Shown: one piece after another, positions 7,233-16,776 of the stretch
Layout: the number at the start of each line of letters is the position of its first letter
Position numbering within the stretch: the stretch's first letter is position 1
Notes under the pieces: generated by a model
Told to the model about the DNA's origin: nothing
What the model saw: only the letters and a program-made list of their open reading frames with translations
Database searches by the model: none
NCBI GenBank assembly: GCA_002748055.1
Contig: PDRI01000027.1
Span: 1 to 40,505 of the forward strand
Direction of reading: 5' to 3'
Length of the DNA: 40,505 bases
DNA from: Bacteroidota bacterium
GTDB lineage: Bacteria > Bacteroidota > Bacteroidia > Bacteroidales > GCA-2748055
Translations under genes and position numbers: made by a program

Positions 7233-10230
7233 ACGCAAGATATTCCTGAGCGGCAACAGAAGCAGGGTGCTGTGCATCCTGCTTCTGTTGCTTTCGGCCC
7301 AGCTCCGGGGCCAGTTCTACAGCTATGGCCAGGATGCGGGCCGGCTCCATTGGTCACAGGTACGGACCAGTCATTTCACCTTTATTTATCCCCGGGAGAT
7401 CGACTCCCTGGCCCATGCTTTTGCCGAACGGATCGAATACTATCGTCCGTATCTGGGAGCGGCGCTCGACCATGAGCCCAGTCACATGCATGTGATTCTG
7501 CACAATGAATCGAGTTTCTCGAACGGAGTCTTTGTCTGGGCCCCCAAGCGTCTGGAGATTTTCACCAATCCCGATCCCAATGGTCATTTCCAGAACTGGC
7601 TCACCCAGCTTGCCATTCATGAAGGCCGGCATGCTGTGCAGATCGATAAGCTCAATCAGGGTTTTACCCGTGGCCTTTCGGTGGTGGCCGGACAACAGGC
7701 TGCTGGTGCCATGGCTGTTTTTCTGCCCTACTGGTACCTGGAAGGGGATGCAGTCGACAGCGAGACCAGGTTGTCGGTTTCGGGACGGGGCAGGCAGCCC
7801 TCTTTTCAGATGGAGCTAAAAGCCCAGGTGCTGGAAGGGAAGGGTGCCTATTCTTTTTCGAAGGCTGTTTTGGGTTCTTACAGGGATCATATTCCCAATC
7901 ACTACCAGCTCGGATATCTGATGGTTCGCCATGGGCGTCGGACCTACGGCGATGCTTTGTGGATCGATTATCAGCAAAATGCGGCCCGCAAGCCCTGGCT
8001 GCTGCTTCCCGGGCGCTATACCATGCGTAAATACGGGCAGCGCTCTGTTCCGGGTTTTTACAGGGAAGCCCTGGAATCCTGGAGCCGCTACTGGGCCCGG
8101 GAGGATGCCCTGCTTGAACCGACACCCTGCGACAACTGGCCTCCCCTGCCATCGGGAAGCTATACCAGTTACCGCTTTCCCCACCCGGTTTCCGACGATT
8201 TAATTGTGGCACTGAAGACAGGGCTGGATCAGATTCCCGCCTTTGTTTACCTGGGCCGAAAAGGGGAAGAAAGCGTAATCTATCGTCCCGGTTTACTGAA
8301 CACGGGGGGCTTTAGCTTTTCGGGTAGCCATCTTGTCTGGGACGAATTCGTCCCGGACCTGCGCTGGAGTAACCGGAATTATTCGGTCGTTCGCATCCTT
8401 GATTTGGCCGATGGCCGGGTCCGAAACCTGGGGAAACATACACGCTATTATGCGCCCGCGTTGTCGGGCGATGGCAGCCGCATAGCCTGCATCGAGCAGT
8501 CGCCTCGTCAGGAATTTTTCCTGGTTTTGATGGACCTTGAGGGGCGGGTCGAAGCCCGCATCCCTTCTCCGGGGGGCGGACTGCTTCAGCATCCTGCCTG
8601 GATGGAGGGCGATTCCGCTCTGGTGGTCATCGGCAATGAAAGAGGGGGAAAAGGGATGCTGGTCTGTGATCCCGGATCCCGCAGTTGGAAAAGATTGTTC
8701 GATGCGGGTTTCGACGATCTGTCGCATCCCGTGGTTCAGGGGCAGCGGGTTTATTTTTCGGCCACCTTCACGGGCATCGACAACATCTTCTGTTACGATA
8801 TGGCCGGGGATTCGGTCTTTCAGGTGAGCTCGTCCCGCTTTGGGGCCTTTCAACCTGGCTTGAGTCCCGACGGCTCCCTGCTGGCCTTTGCACAATATGG
8901 GGCATCGGGCTACCGGATTTCCACCATGTCGCCCGATCAGGCCCTGTGCCTGCCCCTTGAACAGGTCAGAGATCATAGCAGAGCGCGCGACTATGCGATG
9001 AGTGCGGCAGAGGAAGCCATCGTTTACCATGCACCGGCTTCCCCTCTGTCGGATGCCCCCTTGCCCCCGGGAAAATCCGCATCCCAGTCCCGCATAAATG
9101 CCGGAATCCGGTGCCGGGAAAGTGCCGATTCCCTTTCAGGGGATAAGGCCGCATCCCTGTCATGGGAGCCAAAGCCTTATCACAAGATCGGGCATTTGTT
9201 TCATTTGCATTCATGGCTGCCTGCTTATGTTGATTACCTGAATCCTTCCCTCAGTTTCTCACCCGAGGATCTTCCAGTGAAACCTGGTGTAAGCCTTCTG
9301 TCTCAGAACCACCTGAGTACTGTGGTGAGTCAACTTGCCTATTCTTACGAAGGCGGGTACCACCTCTTTCATTCGGGGCTGCAATTCAGCGGTCGCTATC
9401 CCGTACTGAACTTCTATGCCGACTATGGTGGTCCCCCCGAGGTTCTGCTTATGGCCGAAGGAGATTCGAGCCTCTCGCTTCCCCCAGATTTTCGGCTCAG
9501 GACTGAACTGCACATCCCCTTGCGCCTGAATACCGGAAAATACCTGACGCTGATCCAGCCCGGCCTTAAATATACTTACCGACGCGATGTTCAATACAAT
9601 CATGCAGCCTCGTCGTACCAGATTGGAGCCCACTACCTGAACCTGCATCTTTACCTGACGTCCTTTCTTCGAAAGGGATATCGCGATATTCAGCCCCGGC
9701 TTGGTTTTGCCGGTCTGGGTGGCCTTTACCATGCTCCTGGCTCTCAGGTATATGGTTCTGTGTTCTACGCCAGGGCTTCGGCCTATCTTCCCGGTTTTTT
9801 TGCCCATCATGGTTTCAGACTGGGACTGAACATGCAGAAACAAGAGCTACCCGACCCGGCGCGACCAGCCTTTACCAATATGGTTTCCCTTCCCCGGGGG
9901 GTCTATGGTGTTTTCGCCCGGGAGCTTCAGGGCTATTCTCTCGACTATGTCCTCCCCCTTTGCTATCCCGATCTGGCCCTGGGAGGTTTGCTCTATCTAA
10001 AGCGCATCAGGGGCGCTTTGTGGCACGATTGGGTAAGGGCCAAAGACCTCGTGCTTACGACACCTGGCCCGCACTTTGAGGACCTCGACTTCCGGAGTGT
10101 GGGCATCGACCTGCGTTTCGACTTCAATCTGTTCCGGATTCCCTTCCCGGTGAGCCTGGGCAGCCGGTTTATTTACCTGCCTGCCACGGAGGATGTCCGG
10201 GTCGAATTTCTTTATACCGTTGATATATAG
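7219..10230 (+). CDS. Secreted HExxH-peptidase-like / beta-propeller / outer-membrane barrel fusion protein
   Basis: This is a 1003-residue exported protein with three recognisable parts. After a signal peptide (about 1-32) comes a region with HEGRH at 134-138 and WYLEG (Glu175) about 40 residues later, the arrangement of zinc-binding residues in gluzincin peptidases. About residues 320-620 form PD40/TolB-like beta-propeller blades (for example PGLSPDGSLLAFAQYG). About 690-1003 is rich in alternating aromatic strands (LRTELHIPLRLNTGKYLTL, VGIDLRFDFNLF) and looks like an outer-membrane beta-barrel. The start is a problem: there is no ATG. TTG at 7219 gives a good basic n-region and overlaps the SUI1-like gene by 14 bases; GTG at 7267 would give a signal with no positive charge. 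Function is unknown; a surface or periplasmic peptidase or envelope assembly factor is possible. Confidence 0.75.
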   Translation: MPRARRKIFLSGNRSRVLCILLLLLSAQLRGQFYSYGQDAGRLHWSQVRTSHFTFIYPREIDSLAHAFAERIEYYRPYLGAALDHEPSHMHVILHNESSFSNGVFVWAPKRLEIFTNPDPNGHFQNWLTQLAIHEGRHAVQIDKLNQGFTRGLSVVAGQQAAGAMAVFLPYWYLEGDAVDSETRLSVSGRGRQPSFQMELKAQVLEGKGAYSFSKAVLGSYRDHIPNHYQLGYLMVRHGRRTYGDALWIDYQQNAARKPWLLLPGRYTMRKYGQRSVPGFYREALESWSRYWAREDALLEPTPCDNWPPLPSGSYTSYRFPHPVSDDLIVALKTGLDQIPAFVYLGRKGEESVIYRPGLLNTGGFSFSGSHLVWDEFVPDLRWSNRNYSVVRILDLADGRVRNLGKHTRYYAPALSGDGSRIACIEQSPRQEFFLVLMDLEGRVEARIPSPGGGLLQHPAWMEGDSALVVIGNERGGKGMLVCDPGSRSWKRLFDAGFDDLSHPVVQGQRVYFSATFTGIDNIFCYDMAGDSVFQVSSSRFGAFQPGLSPDGSLLAFAQYGASGYRISTMSPDQALCLPLEQVRDHSRARDYAMSAAEEAIVYHAPASPLSDAPLPPGKSASQSRINAGIRCRESADSLSGDKAASLSWEPKPYHKIGHLFHLHSWLPAYVDYLNPSLSFSPEDLPVKPGVSLLSQNHLSTVVSQLAYSYEGGYHLFHSGLQFSGRYPVLNFYADYGGPPEVLLMAEGDSSLSLPPDFRLRTELHIPLRLNTGKYLTLIQPGLKYTYRRDVQYNHAASSYQIGAHYLNLHLYLTSFLRKGYRDIQPRLGFAGLGGLYHAPGSQVYGSVFYARASAYLPGFFAHHGFRLGLNMQKQELPDPARPAFTNMVSLPRGVYGVFARELQGYSLDYVLPLCYPDLALGGLLYLKRIRGALWHDWVRAKDLVLTTPGPHFEDLDFRSVGIDLRFDFNLFRIPFPVSLGSRFIYLPATEDVRVEFLYTVDI

Positions 10231-10324
10231 CTTTCTGTCTGGTGTGGATGGCTGCTGCTACAGCTTTAAAGTTGTTTTTTCCATATAATAAGGGCCGGGA
10301 TTCAGCGTTTCGCAGATACTATTG

Positions 10325-10332
10325 TATTTTTG
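10325..10332 (+). promoter_or_regulatory. Bacteroidota -7 element (TATTTTTG) before the TonB-like gene
   Basis: TATTTTTG matches TAnnTTTG exactly. No TTTG is found 19-21 bases upstream. The expected transcription start (about 10337) falls almost on the GTG at 10339, so the mRNA would have little or no leader if this element is used. Confidence 0.4.
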
Positions 10333-10338
10333 TTTTTC

Positions 10339-11103
10339 GTGGATGAGTTGTTCACATATCGCCGCAAAGGATTCAGGGGCTTTCTGAAAGAGAACCGTTT
10401 GGCCATCCTCTATACCCTCATTATTCACATGGTCATTGCCATTGTGATGGTGTTTACAAAGGTAGAGGGCCTGAAGGAGGGCCACGAACTGGGCGTTTTG
10501 CTCGAGTTCGAGGAGAAGACCATCGAGGAGATCCTGGAAGAAGAGGAAGCGGATGTGCCTGCCGAATGGCTTGAGCAGGTCATCGCCGAGCGCGAAATAT
10601 CCAGTAACCGGGCAGTCAATGTGAATGCAGAGAATGCCTTTTCTTCCGATATCTCTACCGACGCTTATGTAGATGATCTGCTGAAACAGATCGAGGAGGC
10701 GAGAAACGAGGCCGACCGCGAGAAAATCGAGGAATTGCAGGCCATTCTGGCCTTGGCCGACTATGTGCCTGAAGAACGTGCCGAAAAGGAGGAGCAGAGC
10801 GAGTTCAGCGGCCCTACAACCATCACCTATGAGTTTCTGGAGATGCCCAAACAAAGGGGGCGGAAGCAGTTGAGCATTCCGGTTTATCGTTGCCAGGGTT
10901 CGGGCCGGGTGCAGGTGGAGGTCAGGGTCAGGCAGGATGGCACGGTCTCGGATGCCAGGGTTCGGGAGCCCATCGAGGGCATGGACCGGGTTTGTTTTGC
11001 AAAAGCTGCACTGGAGGCTGCCCGTTCGTCCCGCTTTCGGATCGATATGCAGGCCCCTTCCCAGCACCGGGCCCTGCTCACCTATACCTTTGTAGCCCAG
11101 TAG
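10339..11103 (+). CDS. TonB-like energy transducer with acidic periplasmic linker
   Basis: This is a single-pass inner-membrane protein (254 residues from the GTG at 10339). A basic cytoplasmic head precedes one membrane helix (about residues 21-41, AILYTLIIHMVIAIVMVF). A long Glu-rich, probably coiled segment follows (EEKTIEEILEEEEADVPAEW, then KQIEEARNEADREKIEELQ). The C-terminal TonB-type domain is GSGRVQVEVRVRQDGTVSDA through LLTYTFVAQ. The usual Pro/Lys-rich spacer of TonB is missing and replaced by the acidic helical region. No ATG is available before the membrane helix; TTG at 10330 lies inside the -7 element, so GTG at 10339 or TTG at 10348 are better choices. No ExbB/ExbD or receptor gene is adjacent, so its partner is unknown. 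It converges with the GT9 gene, 3 bases apart. Confidence 0.8.
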   Translation: MDELFTYRRKGFRGFLKENRLAILYTLIIHMVIAIVMVFTKVEGLKEGHELGVLLEFEEKTIEEILEEEEADVPAEWLEQVIAEREISSNRAVNVNAENAFSSDISTDAYVDDLLKQIEEARNEADREKIEELQAILALADYVPEERAEKEEQSEFSGPTTITYEFLEMPKQRGRKQLSIPVYRCQGSGRVQVEVRVRQDGTVSDARVREPIEGMDRVCFAKAALEAARSSRFRIDMQAPSQHRALLTYTFVAQ

Positions 11104-11106
11104 CCC

Positions 11107-12129
11107 TTACAAACCCCGATCGGCCATTAGTTCATTGGCCCGCTTTGCAATCAATTCCAAATCCTGGTCCATCATGCAGCGGAAGTGTTTCTTTGGACAG
11201 CGATCGTAGCCGATTTTCGAGCAGGGGCGGCAAGGGAGCCCTTCCAGCTCAAAGATTTCCGAGTCGGGATGAGCGCGGTAGGGATACATGCCAAAGGCCG
11301 GAACTGTATTCCCCCAGATCGAGAGAATGGGTTTTCCAAATGCAGCACCGATGTGCATCAATCCCGTATCATGGCTGATGAGCAGCTTGCATTGGGCAGT
11401 CAGTGAGGCCGATTGGTTAATGTTGTATTGGCCACAGCTGTTTAGGACCGGGACTTCAGTATCGCCGCTCTTTCTGTGCCTTGCCAGGGAGCTGAGAATG
11501 GCCTCACCCACCGGCCTGTCTTCGGTTCCCCCGAGAAGTATTACCGGGAACTTAAGCATCCCGCACAGCCTTATCAATTGTTTGGTGGGAAGCCTTTTGG
11601 TGGCGTGCTGAGCGCCAATCACCAGGCCGATGTAGCCCTTGCGAAAGCTTTCAGGCAGTGTTTCAGGATCGACCTGGTCCTTTTCCGGCACGAAATAGTC
11701 CAGGCCTTCCTCATCGCTTTTGCTGATAAAATGCCGGATGGTGGCCAGATTGCGATCGACCATGTGGAGCTCGGGCATGCGGTTGATCTTCAGCCGTACA
11801 AGGAGCCATTTTTTCAGGTTCAGCTTGTCAACACTGAAGTCCATCCGCCTGATCCTGTTTTTGATCCGGGCCGATCGCAGGTTGTGATGAAGGTCGATCA
11901 CATAATCGATACCGGTGCTTTTGAGTTCCTCAGCGGTTTTCTTAAGATCCCCTTCAAAGGCATGAAGCTGGTCTATGTAGGGATTGGCCTCCAGTACCGG
12001 AACATAGGCTTTTTTTACCAGATAGTGAATCTCGGCATCGGGCACCGCCCTCTTCAGATGGCGCAACACCGGGGTCGTCAGCACAATATCCCCAATCGAG
12101 GAAAAGCGGACAATCAGAAACTTAACCAT
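11107..12129 (-). CDS. Glycosyltransferase family 9 (heptosyltransferase-like)
   Basis: This is a cytoplasmic GT-B enzyme of 340 residues that probably adds a sugar to the lipopolysaccharide core. The N-terminus MVKFLIVRFSSIGDIVLTTP is the typical GT9 opening, and the donor-binding half contains ISHDTGLMHIGAAFGKPILS followed by WGNTVP. Near the end is a cysteine cluster, CRPCSKIGYDRCPKKHFRCM, also seen in GT9 proteins of related bacteria. Its ATG overlaps the TAA of the upstream hydrolase gene by one base (TAATG), so translation is likely coupled. It is the last gene of the atpD-atpC cluster on this strand. The sugar donor (heptose or another) cannot be decided from sequence. Confidence 0.9.
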   Translation of the reverse strand: MVKFLIVRFSSIGDIVLTTPVLRHLKRAVPDAEIHYLVKKAYVPVLEANPYIDQLHAFEGDLKKTAEELKSTGIDYVIDLHHNLRSARIKNRIRRMDFSVDKLNLKKWLLVRLKINRMPELHMVDRNLATIRHFISKSDEEGLDYFVPEKDQVDPETLPESFRKGYIGLVIGAQHATKRLPTKQLIRLCGMLKFPVILLGGTEDRPVGEAILSSLARHRKSGDTEVPVLNSCGQYNINQSASLTAQCKLLISHDTGLMHIGAAFGKPILSIWGNTVPAFGMYPYRAHPDSEIFELEGLPCRPCSKIGYDRCPKKHFRCMMDQDLELIAKRANELMADRGL

Positions 12130-12908
12130 TAAATCAGGTCCTTGAAAAAGAGCAGGAGGGCCAGCCAGTATTCAGAGCTGTTTCTGGTTTCATCCGAAAA
12201 GGCCAGGGCTCCTCGTCCACCTTCACCCATCTCGGGTTCATAGAGCGTCATGTATTGCTCGTTCACACCCGAGGCAAGTTCCTTTACATAGCTGAATTCC
12301 GAGCGGCTCGAGCTTATAAAGACTGGTTTTTTTAGTCCGCTGATGGTGTCCTTTATGCTGATGGTAGGCTTGAAGTATTCGCCCGGACTCAGCGCGACAA
12401 CCGCCCTTACGAGGTCATTTTCATGCGCCAACTTCAGGCTGAGGGATCCGTTTGCGCTGCATCCAAAGAGAATGACAGGCAATTTCGACTGACGGTAGGC
12501 ATACTGAACAGCAGCCTCCATGTCGCCTTCAATCTGTTCGGACGAAACGGCACAGTTGAGGGCCCGGCAGCGTTTGGCTGTTTCGTTCGAGACAAAACTC
12601 TTGCTCCCCCCGTTCCGAAGGTCGACTGCAAGGCAATTGTAGTCCATCTTACAGAGCCGGCGGGCAATGTTTTCAAACTCGCCACGGCTCGATTCCTGTT
12701 CGTGGAATAAAACGATGTAGGGCAGGCTGGCTGCGATGATATACTCATCAGCAGTAACCGGCAGGCCATCTTTCGACTCAAAGGTGACCGTCCTCTTCCT
12801 GACTACATTGAAGGAGCTTGATCCGAGGACCAGTAAAACCAGACTTGCCGTAAATAAAATCCGTCTTGTAATGCTCCCCGACCCACTATTTCTTAGCCGT
12901 CTCTGCAA
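12129..12908 (-). CDS. Membrane-anchored or exported alpha/beta hydrolase
   Basis: This is a protein of about 259 residues with an N-terminal hydrophobic segment (RRILFTASLVLLVLG), so it is probably exported or anchored. The hydrolase fold is suggested by YIVLFHEQESSRGEFENIA, the strand CLAVDLRNGG, and the nucleophile elbow FGCSANG, where Ser sits in a G-x-S-x-N-G setting, not the usual G-x-S-x-G. The C-terminal part carries the expected strands before the Asp and His, but a clear catalytic His is not obvious, so activity is uncertain. No ATG is available: the first possible start is TTG at 12908, which would overlap atpC by 23 bases. It lies between atpC and the GT9 gene and is presumably co-transcribed with them. 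Substrate unknown. Confidence 0.72.
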   Translation of the reverse strand: MQRRLRNSGSGSITRRILFTASLVLLVLGSSSFNVVRKRTVTFESKDGLPVTADEYIIAASLPYIVLFHEQESSRGEFENIARRLCKMDYNCLAVDLRNGGSKSFVSNETAKRCRALNCAVSSEQIEGDMEAAVQYAYRQSKLPVILFGCSANGSLSLKLAHENDLVRAVVALSPGEYFKPTISIKDTISGLKKPVFISSSRSEFSYVKELASGVNEQYMTLYEPEMGEGGRGALAFSDETRNSSEYWLALLLFFKDLI

Positions 12909-13134
12909 GTACGATTATTTTATTGTTTTTGGCTTCAATGACCCCGCCATCCACATCGAAATAGCTTGTGGCACCCTTTTGGTCCACAATCTTGATGCGT
13001 CCGTTCTCCAGCGTGGAGATAATGGGAGCATGGTTCCTCAGGATCTCAAACGAACCTCTGGAGCCGGGGACCTGAACCAGGTCCACGTCTCCCGAAAAGA
13101 GTTTTTGATCTGGTGCGATGATTTCCAGCAGCAT
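12886..13134 (-). CDS. atpC: F1Fo ATP synthase epsilon subunit
   Basis: An 82-residue epsilon subunit consisting of the N-terminal beta-sandwich only: LLEIIAPDQKLFSGDVDLVQVPGSRGSFEIL, NHAPIISTLENGRIKI, and a final strand ending in AETAKK. The C-terminal helical hairpin of longer epsilon subunits, which inhibits ATP hydrolysis in E. coli, is absent; short epsilon subunits like this are usual in Bacteroidota. The ATG at 13132-13134 lies 5 bases after the atpD stop, so the pair forms one operon. Confidence 0.96.
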   Translation of the reverse strand: MLLEIIAPDQKLFSGDVDLVQVPGSRGSFEILRNHAPIISTLENGRIKIVDQKGATSYFDVDGGVIEAKNNKIIVLAETAKK

Positions 13135-13139
13135 TGTTC

Positions 13140-14684
<1,545 letters not shown>

Positions 14685-14694
14685 TCAAGTAGCA

Positions 14695-14702
14695 CAAATT
14701 TA
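14695..14702 (-). promoter_or_regulatory. Bacteroidota -7 element (TAAATTTG) for atpD-atpC
   Basis: On the minus strand this reads TAAATTTG, a perfect TAnnTTTG, ending 44 bases before the atpD ATG. A CTTG is found upstream but at a 15-base distance, shorter than the usual 19-21, so the -33 part is not supported. Confidence 0.5.
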
Positions 14703-14861
14703 GCATTTTTTTGAAGCCAAGTGCGGTAAATGAATAAAAAAACAAAGCCCTTTTCAGCCCTTTTTTTGCGTTGTTCTCAAAGTCATGAAACCAGAGGGCC
14801 GGGTTTTGCGTATAACGGTAAATCTGACAAGGGGTCGAATCCCTTAAAAAATGTAGAAGCT

Positions 14862-15437
14862 TTGAAGATCAGACAGCTCATAGTTGTGTTCATTCTCCTG
14901 TTGCATTTGCCTTTGACAGGGCAGGTGAACCGCGTGGCCCTCGGCCTGAATTTTGCATCCGGGGCCTCCTTTAATTCAGGCGAGACAGGAAATCCGGGGC
15001 TTTCCTTAAAGACCTGGATTAAACTCGACAAGCGGGGAGTGCTTAGCATTGTTCCATCGCTAAGCGCTTACCATCGCTATCGGCTCGAGACCGGTTATTC
15101 CATCCTGACCAATTATATGTTTCAGGGTGACCTTAACCTGCAATATGCCATTTTCGAGCAGCGTACCCTCCGGACCATTGCCTTTGCCGGAGGGAATTTC
15201 ACCTACCTGAATTCCACCTACGAACCGCTTATCACTTTCAGGGAACCGCCGCTGGGCGATGCCAGCGACCATGCTGCCGGTGCGAATATAGGAGCGGGCC
15301 TGGAATTGCGCATGTCTTCGCACTGGGATTTCAATGTCCTGGGTCGCTATGTTTTCTCCAAATACCCTCAATTTATTATCGGTGTCGATGCGGTCTATTA
15401 TCCGATTGGTCGTCGCAAGGTCCGTGGTCGAAGGTAG
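14862..15437 (+). CDS. Probable outer-membrane beta-barrel protein, uncharacterised
   Basis: From the TTG at 14862 this is a 191-residue protein with a good signal peptide (KIRQLIVVFILLLHLPLTGQ) followed by strands of alternating character: VALGLNFASGASF, GLSLKTWIKL, QGDLNLQYAIFEQRTLRTIAFAGG, GANIGAGLELR, and FIIGVDAVYYPIGRRK. This suits a small porin-like or OmpA-barrel-like protein, but no named family is recognised. The frame is open upstream to an ATG at 14730; that start would place 44 non-signal-like residues before the hydrophobic core, so the internal TTG is preferred. The gene is divergent from atpD. The 210 bases between atpD and this start hold the atpD -7 element and nothing else that I can support. 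Confidence 0.6.
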   Translation: MKIRQLIVVFILLLHLPLTGQVNRVALGLNFASGASFNSGETGNPGLSLKTWIKLDKRGVLSIVPSLSAYHRYRLETGYSILTNYMFQGDLNLQYAIFEQRTLRTIAFAGGNFTYLNSTYEPLITFREPPLGDASDHAAGANIGAGLELRMSSHWDFNVLGRYVFSKYPQFIIGVDAVYYPIGRRKVRGRR

Positions 15438-15478
15438 GGGCTCGGCAGCTATGCTTTTTTTCTTATCTTTAGTGCTAA

Positions 15479-15486
15479 TATTTTTC
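15479..15486 (+). promoter_or_regulatory. Possible -7 element (TATTTTTC) before the GH16-like gene
   Basis: TATTTTTC matches 7 of 8 positions of TAnnTTTG, and TTTT lies 19 bases upstream at 15456-15459 where TTTG is expected. It is 37 bases before the ATG. Weak but well placed. Confidence 0.3.
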
Positions 15487-15523
15487 ACCCGGCAACCGGT
15501 TCAGATAAACACGTAAGATTGAT

Positions 15524-16699
15524 ATGGCCAGCTTAAGATTTTTACTGGGGGGCATCCCCTCAACCGAAAAGGTGGAATCTGCAGATGACAAACTCAGGGC
15601 AGACTATAAAGCGTTTAAAGAATTCGAAATTTCGGACGAATTGGCGCACTATGTTGAGCTGGAAAAAGAAGTCACTTCCAGTGATTTTGCCTTGCGTAAG
15701 AAGAAGATTCTGAAGGCCAGGTACAAGGCTTCGGAGGCCCATCGCAAAGAGACGCAGTATAACAAGCTTTCAAAAGCCAAAGGTGAACCTTCAGAAGCCT
15801 TGAAAAAGCTTGAAGCCTATATCCATTCAGAGGAATTTCTCAAGGAAAAGCAGTTCCTGACCATGAAGCCAAAGGAACGCTATGAAAGCACCGAAGAATA
15901 CCGGAAGGAAACAGAATACCAGACCCTGAAGAAATCCGAAAAGATTCTATGGTATTTCAAGACCAGGAAAAAGTATCCCTTCAGGGAAATTGAACGCTGG
16001 AAGCTCACCTTCGAGGATCAGTTTTCGGGCCCCGCCCTCGACAAATCCAAATGGATTACTCGCTATTACTGGGGCGACGAGAGCATGGATGCCTCTTTTG
16101 TACTTGAGGATGACAAGAGTTTCATCAGCGATGGTGCAAACATTGAGTTTTACGATGGCAAGCTCAGGATTGTAACGAAGAAAGAGTCCGCTGAGGGCCT
16201 CGTCTGGCGTGGGAATCAGGGCTTTGTCAAGGAGGACTTCGATTTCACAACCGGCTTTCTGAGTACAGCCCGGAGCTTTAAGCAGAAATACGGCATCTTC
16301 AAGGCCAAGATCAAGATGTCGGGCAACGGCATTGCCCAGTCCTTCTGGCTGCTGTCTTCCTCCATGCTGCCGCACATCGACATTGCCCGCTTCGAGGAGG
16401 GGAAACTCTATTCGAATTATTTCTTTGGCAAGGCCGAAGCCCCCTCAAAATCCATCTCCAAAACCAGTGGGGGAAAGTATGCCGACAATTATTTCATTTT
16501 TAGTCTTGAATGGTCTCCAAACAAGCTGGTATGGAAGATCAACGACAAGGTTTTCAAGACCCAGACCGCCTCAGTTCCGCAGGAAGAGATGTACATCAAC
16601 TTCTCGGCCAACCTGAAGAAGGATGCGAGTGAATCCGGCCTGCCTTCCGCCATGGAGGTGGATTGGGTAAGGGTCTATGAGTTGAAGACCGGGGAATAA
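15524..16699 (+). CDS. GH16-fold protein with N-terminal helical repeats, catalytic acids missing
   Basis: A 391-residue protein in two halves. Residues about 25-150 are highly charged, helical and repetitive: YKASEAHRKETQYNKLSK (67), YIHSEEFLKEKQFLTMKP (99) and YESTEEYRKETEYQTLKK (120) are versions of one motif, with a weaker copy near 28. Residues about 158-388 resemble a glycoside hydrolase family 16 jelly-roll: WKLTFEDQFSGPALDKSKW, GFLSTARSFKQKYGIFKAKI, QSFWLLSS, and VDWVRVYEL at the end. GH16 enzymes need a catalytic E-x-D-x-x-E; here the line reads HIDIAR (284-289), so both glutamates are replaced and hydrolase activity is not expected. There is no signal peptide at the ATG, which suggests a cytoplasmic or non-classically located protein. 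A binding or structural role is the more likely reading. Confidence 0.8.
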   Translation: MASLRFLLGGIPSTEKVESADDKLRADYKAFKEFEISDELAHYVELEKEVTSSDFALRKKKILKARYKASEAHRKETQYNKLSKAKGEPSEALKKLEAYIHSEEFLKEKQFLTMKPKERYESTEEYRKETEYQTLKKSEKILWYFKTRKKYPFREIERWKLTFEDQFSGPALDKSKWITRYYWGDESMDASFVLEDDKSFISDGANIEFYDGKLRIVTKKESAEGLVWRGNQGFVKEDFDFTTGFLSTARSFKQKYGIFKAKIKMSGNGIAQSFWLLSSSMLPHIDIARFEEGKLYSNYFFGKAEAPSKSISKTSGGKYADNYFIFSLEWSPNKLVWKINDKVFKTQTASVPQEEMYINFSANLKKDASESGLPSAMEVDWVRVYELKTGE

Positions 16700-16706
16700 A
16701 TCCCGG
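16689..16706 (+). terminator. Small hairpin at the end of the GH16-like gene
   Basis: CCGGG (16689-16693) pairs with CCCGG (16702-16706) around an 8-base loop that contains the stop codon. There is no T-run after it, so it is a weak terminator candidate. A second, longer-looped dyad (CCGGACG at 16714-16720, CGTCCGG at 16749-16755) lies in the same gap, between two convergent genes. Confidence 0.25.
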
Positions 16707-16776
16707 AACTGCGCCGGACGGTCGCGGATAGCCTGTTACTTCTTTTGTCGTCCGGACTTAGTTTGCCAAATGTCGC

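Noticed and set aside
14788..14850. tRNA-like T-arm (AAGGG-GTCGAAT-CCCTT) in the leader of the barrel-like gene
   Set aside because: The 5-base stem and 7-base loop resemble a T-arm, but the loop starts with G and not T, and no matching acceptor, D or anticodon arms can be folded around it.
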